Of a stretch of 64,000 bases of DNA, positions 35,801 to 45,175 are shown one piece after another. Position numbers and translations under genes: made by a program. The number at the start of each line of letters is the position of its first letter. Position 1 is the stretch's first letter. The notes under the pieces are model-generated. The model had not been told where the DNA came from, did not search any database, and saw nothing but the letters and a program-made list of their open reading frames with translations. Source of the stretch: Pipra filicauda (Eukaryota; Chordata; Aves; Passeriformes; Pipridae); contig NW_024104318.1 of NCBI RefSeq assembly GCF_003945595.2, positions 310,001 through 374,000 on the forward strand. Direction: 5' to 3'.

Positions 35801-38800
35801 TGAGAAACATATGGAATTTATGGAGTATTTATGTAAACAGAAATCTATGCATCCCTGTCAAATGGCAGTTCAAGTCTCAGCTATGGGTATGACAGGATCT
35901 GCTGAAAGCCCAGCATATTTTTCAACATCCTGAGCATCTACATTTGTCTGGTTCTCGCGGGCACTTGTAAAACTGTACACAATTAATGAAAGTACACCAG
36001 AAATGCTTCTCCTATGTAATAAAACAGATTAATTCAGAATGCTAGAGCATTCATTATGAAGCTGTAATAATCCCCTCCAGCTGGACGCTCCCCACAGTCC
36101 TGCTTATCTGCTGCCATGCACGATAAGGTTTTGGAGTTCAACCAAATCTGAGTATTGGTCTGTTCTCACATGTGGATTTGCTGGGTTTTGGGGTTTTTTT
36201 CAGGAATTGGTCTGCCACTTCTCTTTTCTGCTTAGCCTAAGCATTGCAAAACAGGTGAGTTGTGGGACGAGCCCTTCAGGCATGTGTGGAAAGACAGGTG
36301 TCACTCAGTATCTAGAGAAACAGAACCACAATTGCATGAGTACCTGTCTCCATTTCCTCAAGGAGAAAAGCTCTTTGGGCTTAGACTACAGATACTTGGA
36401 CTACCCTAGAATTTTCAAGGAATACTGGCTTCTGTTCAGCATCAGGAGCCTTTTTTTTGAGTCCAGTTGTGCCAAATAAAAGCACTGTCCCAGGAGACCC
36501 TGGGAAACTTAGTTTGTAACTGAGATGGATTCAACTCTTACACCTTTGCATGTCAGTGAGCAGGGGAACTACTTGCTATTTAAAGTACATATGCAATTCT
36601 TAGCAGATCTAAGAAATGGAACATAAGGAAATCCCTTTGCTTCTTCAAGAGCCTTTTGATTCAAATCCAGTTTGAAAATGCTCATTGCTGACAGAAAACC
36701 AATGAAGAGGGTGAAAAAGTGCTGAGGCATTCTCTGGAGTCCTTACTATTGCATTTGTCTACCTTCTTAACTGCAGTTTGGGATTTCTTCTTATGAGTTC
36801 CCAGTTTGTGCATGGCTTGTTTACAGAAGTTGCCCGTGGCTGTTTAGGGCACCCATTTGCTTTTATCTCCCCGTTAGTGTTAAAAGAAGTAAAAGCAAAT
36901 GATTGGTATAAACAATCTCTCTTGGCTTGACTTGAAAACTGACCTAGAAACTGAACCAATAACAAACTGCAAGCAACAGCTTTTAAAGGGGCTGTTTAAC
37001 ATCTGCTTGGTTATAGAAGTTAACCACATCACAAGTCAGGCCAGTCCTGGAAAGAAAATTAAATCACCCCCTGATCTATTCTAAGCAGATGGGTACTTGG
37101 GATTTGCTTGCAGAGTGTCTTCCTTACAAAAGCTGAAATTCTTACTGCCCTGCAGTATCACCACCAATGTGCCTCTAGTATTTCTGGTTTTCTTTTGTTG
37201 CCTTTCTTTGTCTGAGAAACAGAAGGGATTGTGTGTATTCACAGGTTCAGGAGATGATTTGCCTACCCACTTCTTTCCCCCTCCCTGCCCCAAACAAACA
37301 AACAACCACCCTTCCTGCCAGGTATTTTGCCTTTGAGGAAGCCCTTTTCTTTCCAAGGAAAACAACTTTTTTATTTGTATTTTTCAACAGCCCAGGGAAA
37401 TCTAAAACCTTCATCAAACAATGTTGTTTTCTTTCTGTTGAAGCTGACTGAAATATCTCATCTTCTTCATTTTAATTTGTCCAGGGTGGGAAAAGACAAC
37501 AATAATTTCTATCTGAAAACTGCCTAGTGTAGTACAAGATGAAGTGACCGATAGGTTTTATGGCTACAGAAAAATAAAATAAAATAAAAGGTCTGCTTTC
37601 CCTCATACTGTATGTCATAGGAGCTCACTTAAGAAAGAGCTAAACCATTTCCTGGAGTTCATGGTTACATATTTTTGGGAAGATAAATGATCCTTGTGCT
37701 TCTGCGTGTGTCCAACAGCAGCTCCCTCAGTCTGCAGCTTCAGCAGGAGCTCTGAGGACCTCAGGATTTATGGGCATAGCCCATTCCTGGAGACAATACT
37801 GCCAGGTGAAATATTTTCCCTGGGCAGTGCCCAGACTGCTCACATTATGGTTTTGGGTTTTTTTACAGATGAATGAGATCCTTTGATCTGCCGGCCCATT
37901 AGACCAGCACCTTCCTATCCTGAAAATGCTCATTAATTGTCTATCAGTCACACTAATTTGAAAAAATAAGCTGCTGTTGAGAACCACTTAGCTGCTGGTG
38001 TTTCATATGACACCTATGACAAAGTCTCTGTGGTGTTTACTTTTTACCTACAGAGCTCTAATCTTACCTTGGTGATTACTTGTATTTTTCATATAGCTGT
38101 CTTGGATATTGCATAACCTTCCTTCCCAGGATCCACACAGTGTTGTCACCTTCTACTAACTTACTGTAAATCTCTCAATATTTTTCTCTAAATCTGTAGT
38201 TGCTTGAATCATATGATTACATGAGAAGCTTAGCTTTCGTTACAAAACCGTTTCTAGCATACATGACTGCCAATGAAGCTTGAAGACCCGTATCCTAAGG
38301 GCTCCACAAAAAAAAAAAGGCACATGAAATGTCTCCCATGCATTTAAAAATAACAGAAAAAAAAATCCTAATTCTAAACAAAATCCTCCATTTTTGACCA
38401 TTAGAATTTCTGATTGGTTCAAATTGATGATTTTTGAGGAGGGGATTTATCAGCAAACCTACAGCAGTAGAGCTGCTGCTGTGACTCGGGCAGCAGTAAG
38501 CAGGCACAGCAGAGGAGGAAGTGCTTGAGAAGGAGTGACAGGTATTTTTACATGGTAGACTTTTGTCCTGTGAAGATTCCTATCAAAATGAGTATAAGAA
38601 GCCTGTTCTAAAATCTAGATGTTCCTGAAGGGTGTCTTATCAGAAAATACCAAGCTAAAATAATATGATAGTGTCAGTCAATATGTGGATGAGTGATGCA
38701 GAATATAAATCTCATCGCCTAGAGGCTTTTGGAAGCATAGATTTTGCAAGACAGAAGAACAGTCACTGGGTGCAGTCCCTGTTATTGCAGGTGCAACATT

Positions 38801-38840
38801 TTATACTATCTTATTGAAATCCATCTTGAAAACAGGAAGG
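29845..38840. other. Intergenic spacer, middle part
   Basis: About 9 kb of AT-rich sequence without a supportable gene, CR1 or LTR. Small local repeats occur (for example taataatgcaat units at about 32,232-32,262). Frames such as the 123-codon minus-strand frame at 31,793-32,164 show no recognisable protein. Confidence 0.5.
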
Positions 38841-38914
38841 CTCTTCTTTCTCTTTTTCTCTGCTTTTTTCTCCTCTTCTTTCTCTCTCTTCTGCTCTCCC
38901 CTTTCCCTTTTTTG
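38841..38914 (+). repeat. Polypyrimidine (CT-rich) tract
   Basis: About 74 bases almost entirely C and T with only two G interruptions, in the intergenic spacer. Such homopyrimidine mirror-like tracts are common simple repeats and can adopt triplex structure. Confidence 0.85.
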
Positions 38915-41900
38915 CTTGATCATCATGCTGTTCAGTCTTCTTGGTTTCAGTCTGAAGTTCTGTGATCTGTATGGAAGATAGACTTTTAAAGTGCTGGATT
39001 ACGTGACTTTGAATCTCTTTTTAGTTCCTACTGTGAATTACGACACAACGCTGTATTTCAGGAAATGTGTTGTTTGCATACACAAACATGATGATTATTG
39101 CATATTAAAAAAGGTGCATTGACAGTTACAGGAAGAAAATCTTGTACAGAGGTTGAATCCTGTTCTTGCTGGTTTTGATTCTGATCTTAATATTTTCAAA
39201 GGTTTGCATGTTTGCTTTTTTAAAATACACTGCAGTTAATATTGTGGAATTTGGGGGATTTCATATACTTCACAGGGTTATAGACACTTATAAGAAAAGC
39301 AGTCTTCACCTGCAGGAGTGAGGCTTGCTGAAACCTAATGCTTTCGTTGAAGATGATCCTGTCCTCCCAACAGAAAATTCTACAAGATGGGAACTCAGTG
39401 CTTTGCTGCCCCCCATCTTGAATCTACAGAGGGAGGTTATCTCAGAGGCAGATACACCAAGCAGATAACTTGATTCTTCTAATTCTGATCTCTGCTTTAG
39501 AAAATCAGTTCCAAGGTCTGATAGCTTCTTAAGCCTCACATGTTCTATCTATATTTGAAAGGCTTTATTTCTGCATGGCAACACTTGTGTGTTTCTCCTT
39601 TTCTTTCTGAAAAGCAGGTACAAAATTGGCTAAAAATAAACTTCAATTTTTGCCTCCATGTCCCCATCTTGTCTCCCAAATCTTTCTCCCAAATATTTCA
39701 TAGGCATAGTTATTGCTAGCCTAATACTCTTTTTCAGATAGTCAATAGTTTTTTTCTAATGCCCAAAGCATACATCCTCAATAGCCTGGTTTCCAATTCT
39801 AAAAAAAAATAAAAAAAATTGAAAGCTTTTCCACGGCTTGTAAAAATCTACTGATCTTCTTCTGTTAGTTTGTCAAATTGTGGTTTAAATCCAATTTTAC
39901 ACAAGTATCCATGGCATCCTTTGTCAGAGCTCCATATTTAATTAAATTTTTTAAATCCTTCCTTTCATTTGGTTTAAACAAACAAACAAAAAACTTGCCT
40001 TCATTTTGGTACTCTGATAAACACCTGGTTGATTCTTGCACAGCCTGTCCAAGTTGTAGACTTGAATTAATTTCAAGGATCTGTCTTTGATTAACTTAGA
40101 TTTTAGTTCTGAAAACTTATTCCACAGATATATTCATTTTCTAAAAACTTGGCAGAGGAACCAAAGGGTTTTGCCTATTTATTTTTTTTTTCTATGGGGG
40201 GTTGGGGAGAAAGGAATGAATTGAAAACTGTGTTTGCTTCTTTGTATGGCAGTGGAGTTGTACATTCTGCAGTATTGTAGTGATCTGAATTTGGGTTACT
40301 TTTTAAAGTTTTGGCATAATAAATTTGCATCCATTTCACAGCTTGAGTCTTCAAAATATGCCTAAATCTTATGAAGACTTCCCCTGAACTTTCTGGAGAA
40401 GGTCTATACTGAGTCAAGTAATTGCGGTGACAGTAAGGTCCCTCTCTTATACAGGCAAGTGGCTGCCACCGGACTCAGGGAAGAGACATTTATCTGTACC
40501 ATAAGAAATTTATCTGATTTTTTCAGAGCAAAGACAACTTGCCATTTGCAAGAAAAACAGAGCGTAGGAGACTCAGGTATGTCAAAAAGATAGAAACTGC
40601 ATTGCTAGGAAGAAAGAAACCTGGTACAACAGGGATTTACCTACTATCTGGCACTACAATGGCAACTATCTGGAACAATGGCAACAGGAGATGTGAATCT
40701 GCAAGCAAAAGGAGAGGCAGGCACTGCAGGAGAAGACGGATGTTTTATTTGGAAGAGAAGGCAAAGGACTAAAGCAAAGGCAAGACTAAGTAGAGTCCAG
40801 GGTAAACACTTGCCAAGGCCCACCTCCCTCTAGATTTTCAAATGGGACTCAAGATAGCTGAGTTATGCCCTGCCTGAACGATGCCATGCCTGTGTTACTG
40901 CAATGCCTGGAGAAAGGCACCTATCAAGAGTGCCAAATCAGGCAGAGGAGAGAAAGCAAGATTGTCTTTATTATTTCAAATAGCAGAGGACTGCTGCATA
41001 GACCTGAATTCCGGCTCTTATCATAATAACTCGTAATGAAAGTTGATGGTTTGTCTCCTTTCCTTCACAGGAAACTCTATAAGCACATGCACAACAAAAC
41101 ATCATATTTAAAGGACTGTTGAGATTAGACAGTCTTAAAAACTAGCACAACCTTGAATAATTTTCAGTGTTGTTGGGCATTTGCCTTCCAGAAGCTGTCC
41201 CTTGTGTGGTGCCTTGCCCTGTGTCCTGTGGCGGGCCCAGAGGTGCCCTGCCCTCACACTGTCTGGGAGGGTTGTGCTTTGGCTGCACACTGGGTGACAG
41301 GAGGCGAGTTTCACTTCTTACCCATAGTTTTTGACTCTGTTCTGTTTCAGCTTTGTTTTGCTGAGGTGAAACAAATAAGTAATGCATACTAGTGTTAACC
41401 AGTACTTCGGGAATGCACAATCACTTTACTGGCTAAACTTTGCCCAACTTACTGGAGAGAAATAGGCAGATTTTCTGATAAATTTAAATAGTCTAGATAG
41501 AACACAGTTTGCAGGAGTTTGCAACAGTAATAATTATGCAAAAAAGCTAATCTCTGTACTTTGTGTAGCAAAGAAAGTTGCTGAGAAAGCAATGGATTGA
41601 AAGTTAAAAGAAGTGAATCTATAAGAGCATTAAATAACCGTGAATGGACCAAATATGGAAAAATGTGTTTCAAAATCACCCCATACCTTCCAGTATTGTT
41701 GTAAATAATGACTTTTAAGGCTGAGAAAAATCCCTAAGTCCTCTTATTCTTTGCCTTCGCTAGTAGTAGTAGAATGCATAGCACAGTTATGTACATAACT
41801 CAAGGCTGTTTTTACGTATGAGAGAAATCATCATCTGTTCAACTACATAAAGTGACTTGAAACTTAGTTCAGCACCTAAATTCTCCAAATGGGTGTGTTA

Positions 41901-42092
41901 ACAGAAGATTTTAGGCAACAATGGCTTCCCCTTGTACTCATTGTGTCCAGCTCTCTAGACACTAAATAAAGGATATGGTTGTTCGGACAGTAAGCTGTCA
42001 GATAATTTTGGTTCCTATTTGATGTAATGGGGCTAACCCCACTACCAGTAATGCTCTTTCAGTGTCACTGAAACGTATAAAAAGTGAATTTA
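38915..42092. other. Intergenic spacer, distal part
   Basis: No gene or repeat family is recognised. A G/A-rich stretch with several short open frames (about 40,540-40,800) and a GC-richer patch (about 41,200-41,310) have no identifiable content. Confidence 0.5.
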
Positions 42093-42097
42093 AGATG

Positions 42098-42782
42098 TGT
42101 TATAGGTTATAAATCTGAGAGGTGAATTTTTCTTTCACTGTAAGAAAAAACGGAGTTGGAATGGGAGGGGAGAAGGGGAGGTCGGTAGCTTTACAAAAGA
42201 TGTAGCCAGCCGAAGCTACATTTCTAGCTAATGGCCCATGCGAAGGCTGGAGTGAGGGGGAGAAGGAGTTTGACATCTGGGGAGAGCTGGCCGCCCGGGA
42301 CGGAGGACAGGTCAGACCGCGGAGTGCTCTCGCCGGGACGGAGACAGGGACTGTATCCGAGCATTTCTGGAGGAAAAGCCTGGGAGCCAGTCTTTCTGGT
42401 TCTCTCGTCCTGGTGAGGTCTGACCACTGGCCTTGTGCCGCCACTGCCTCGTGACTCCAGCCGAGACCTACTGGTTTGGGGGGGTTTTGTTGTCGTTTGT
42501 TGTTTTTTTTTGTTTTGTTTTTGTTTGGTTTTGGTTTTTGTTTGTTTGTTTGTTTGTTTTGTGTTTTTTTCTAGGATTACTGTCTAGTTTTTTGTGTTCT
42601 GTTACTGTTTTTGCCAACATACATATATCTTTTAATAAAGGGTTGTTATTTCTTCTGTTTTTTTCCACACTTCCTCGATTAAAGCCCCTTAATTTTGAAT
42701 TTACAATTGCTGATAGAGAAGTTTGGTCTATCTCATAACTCATCCTCCTTAGCAAACTTTCCAGTCTCTTCAGACTGAAACA
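42098..42782 (+). mobile_element. Solo LTR of an endogenous retrovirus, + orientation, with perfect target duplication
   Basis: A 685-bp element starts TGTTATAGG and ends CAGACTGAAACA (TG...CA). It is flanked by identical pentamers AGATG at 42093-42097 and 42783-42787. The body has an A/G-rich 5' part, a GC-rich CpG-containing middle (about 42,270-42,430), a G/T-rich tract (42,477-42,565), and AATAAA at 42634-42639 near the 3' end. I recognise the order of blocks from songbird LTRs, and the 5-bp duplication fits ERVL- or ERV1-type integration. There is no internal viral coding region, so it is a solo LTR. It lies 0.36 kb before the DLG5 CpG island in the same orientation. Confidence 0.82.
42477..42565 (+). 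repeat. G/T-rich low-complexity tract, (TTTG)n
   Basis: A G run followed by irregular T/G sequence and about five TTTG units, inside the solo LTR between its GC-rich middle and its poly(A) signal. Strong strand asymmetry with almost no A or C. Confidence 0.85.
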
Positions 42783-43555
42783 AGATGATAACTGCTTGTG
42801 GTCATTCTGCAGTCTATTCCCCTAGCTGTTTGCAAATTAAGGTAACATTTGGTGCAAGTGATGTTGGCAGCCTGTTTACCTTCAGATAGAAAAGTTGTTA
42901 TTCTCCTATTTCTTTGCTAATCAATTGCATCCTCCTGCTACTGCTGATTACAAACACATCTGTAGTCTATTTGTAAATTACCTGGTCTCTAGTTATTCAC
43001 GACACGCTGATGAAACTACATTTAAAGCAGAGATGAGCCAACACACGTTACTAACGTTTCGATATCGTTTGAAAACTTTCAGTTTTGCAAATTCTAATGG
43101 ACAAAGCTCCAAGCGGTCTGTGGCTATTTTGATGTTTAGCTTTTCCCGGCGTAGGGCGAAACAAATCTCGACGACTGAAGCCGCCGCCCGGTGCCTACCC
43201 CGGCCCCGCCAGCACCTCAACAGGCGGCCGCTCTCGCACCCGGGAGAGGGCAGCGGCTCGGCCTTTGTCTCGCCGCCGAGACACCCGGGCCAAGCACCCC
43301 GTGCGGCCCCGGCGGAGCCCCGCGGGGAGGAGCGGCAGAACCTCCCGCAGGCCGCGCCGTAGCGGGGGGGGCGCGGGTCCTTCCCCCGGCCCGCCCCGCT
43401 CCGCTCGGGGGCCGGCGGGGCGGCCCTGACTGACGGCCGGGGGGCGGCGGCCGAGCCGGGCCGGGGAAGCGGCGGTCGCGGCGGCGCTTGGGCGGGGGGG
43501 CGATGCGCTGCCGCAGCCCCAGCCCCGTGCCGGCGCAGACGGCAGCTTTGTGCAG

Positions 43556-43569
43556 CCAATATGGCTGCG
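43556..43569 (+). promoter_or_regulatory. CCAAT box overlapping a YY1-like element
   Basis: CCAAT at 43556-43560 runs into AATATGGCTGC, close to the YY1 consensus AANATGGCNGC. In CpG-island promoters YY1 sites of this orientation typically sit just downstream of the start site, so transcription may begin near 43,530-43,560. Motif seen, function inferred. Confidence 0.5.
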
Positions 43570-43604
43570 TGCGCCCGCCGATGAAAGGAGGCGCCTGGAG
43601 CTGA
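43561..43604 (+). other. Two overlapping 7-codon uORFs in the possible DLG5 leader
   Basis: The ATG at 43561 reads seven codons to TGA at 43582-43584. The ATG at 43581 overlaps that stop (ATGA) and reads seven codons to TGA at 43602-43604. No other ATG occurs between 43,605 and the DLG5 start. They matter only if the transcript begins upstream of 43,561. Confidence 0.35.
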
Positions 43605-44098
43605 GCCCGTCTCCCCGCACCCCCTCCCGGCCGCGCGGCTGCGGCGAGCGCCGGAGAGAAGTTGTCTGGGCTGCCCCGCGGGGGGTGCGGGGCGCCGGGA
43701 GGCGGCGGCGCTGCCCGCGGCTCCTGCTGCCGGCGGTCCCTTCCCGGGGGCAGGGGAGAGGAGGAGGAGGAGAAGTTGTTTCGCCGCCTAGGGGGGCGGA
43801 AAGGAGGCGAGCGGGGCGCCAGCCGGAGGAGGAAGAGCAGCAGCCCCTAACGGCAGCTCGCCCCCCGCCTGCTGGAGGAGGAAGAGGCGAGACCGAAGCC
43901 GCCCTCGGCCCAGGTCCTGCCCCAGCTCCGCGCCTCCTCCCCGGACGAAGTTTCGCCGGGGGCCGCTGCGGGGGCGTCGGAGGAGGGCGGCCGGCGGCGG
44001 CCGCCCCGCCTCGGCCCGCACCTCCCCGGGGGCGGCGGTGGCGGAGCGGCGGGGCCGGGGGCGGGCGAAGTTTGGCCGGCGGCGGCCCTGCCGCGGCC

Positions 44099-44399
44099 AT
44101 GGAGCCGAAGCACAAGGAGCTGCTCGTCCAGTGCCGGCAGAGCCTGGCGCAGGCCATGACCGAAGTGGACAAGGTGGTGGAGCTGCTGGAGGCCGCCGGC
44201 GCCCTCGGCCCCCGCGACCTGCGCGACCTGGAGGCGGCGGGCGGCGGGAAGGCCGAGCTGCTCATCGCCCTGCTGCTGGCCAAGGAGCGGGACCACTTCC
44301 AGGACCTGCGGGTGGCCCTGGAGAAGACGCAGCCCCACCTGCTCTCCATCCTCTACCTGAACGGCGCGGCGGGGGCACCGGCCGCGGCCGAGACGGCGG
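44099..44399 (+). CDS. DLG5: DLG5 exon 1 (N-terminal coding exon of disks large homolog 5)
   Basis: The 301 coding nt start at ATG 44099 in a strong Kozak context (GGCCATGG). They encode 100 residues plus the first base of a Gly codon, then donor gtgagc. The protein starts MEPKHKELLVQCRQSLAQAM and contains LLAKERDHFQDLRVALEKTQ, close to human DLG5 as I remember it. DLG5 is a large (about 1,900-residue) MAGUK scaffold with an N-terminal CARD-like region, coiled coils, PDZ domains, SH3 and guanylate-kinase-like domains. It acts in cell polarity, junction trafficking and Hippo/Hedgehog signalling. Only the N-terminal helical region is in this window; all later exons lie beyond it. The frame stays open upstream to about 43,550 but has no ATG there, so this start is the natural one. 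Confidence 0.93.
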
Positions 44400-45152
44400 G
44401 TGAGCGGGGCCGAGGGCGCGGGGCGGGAGGAGGAGGAGGAGCGGGAGGGCAGCGGCTGCCCCCGCCCACCCCCGCCGGGGCAGCGCGGGCCCCTCGGGGC
44501 CCCCCGCCCGAAGGTGGGAAGGGAGCGGGCGGGGGTCCCCTCTTTCCGGTGGGGGTAGAACTCTCCCGTGTTTGCACTTCGGCTCTCGGTGCTTGTTTTG
44601 TGCTCCCGACGCTTTTGGTCTCTCTCCTGGCGGGCGCGCTGGTGCTGGTCTCCGAGCGGTGCCGCGGATGCTGCGCGCTGCCCCTCGGAGAGGCCACCCC
44701 TGCCTGGTTCGCGCGGCTGCTCCCGTTCCCTGGAGTCGGGTGCCGGCTGGGGGCTCGGGAAAACAGTATCCGAAGGAGCTTTTCTTTTCTGAACTCCTCG
44801 GGTCCGCCGGTGGTGTCATACAGTCACTTCTGGACCGGGCAAAACTGAAAGTCCCCGCTGCAGCCCGTCTGCCGGAGTAGGCTGGCTGGTGGAGCTCCAA
44901 CAGATGTGCGTTTGAGTAAATAGTGTAACTTTTTTTCTCTGGACAGCCATCTATATGTTTGAGGCTATATTGTAACGCTTCTCGGTGGTTAGAATAGGAA
45001 ACCCGCTGATTTAGTTGCAAATCCAGACGAGAAGAATTTGGGTGTAAACCACCTCCTTAAGTAAGTTGGGTTTTGATCCATAAGTCTGCCCCTATTCTCC
45101 CCCTGCCAAAACGAGTCACAGCTTACTTTAATGTGCACAAAACCAAGCTTTA

Positions 45153-45175
45153 AAATAATAATAATAATAAATAAT
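45153..45175 (+). repeat. (AAT)n trinucleotide repeat
   Basis: A short run of AAT/ATA units (aataataataataataaataat) in DLG5 intron 1. Confidence 0.8.

Larger units (their letters stand above)
43141..44770 (+). promoter_or_regulatory. DLG5: CpG-island promoter of DLG5
   Basis: Base composition changes abruptly near 43,141 from AT-rich to very GC- and CpG-rich, and returns to average near 44,770. The island holds many GC boxes (GGGGCGG-type), a CCAAT box, a YY1-like element and DLG5 exon 1. Such islands are the usual promoters of broadly expressed vertebrate genes. Exact transcription starts cannot be read from sequence. Open frames of hundreds of codons on both strands here come from the lack of AT-rich stop codons. 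Confidence 0.85.

Noticed and set aside
43195..44349. Minus-strand open frame of 384 codons in the CpG island
   Set aside because: It is antisense to DLG5 exon 1, with the Arg/Pro/Ala/Gly-biased composition expected of random GC-rich sequence lacking stop codons. No domain is recognised.
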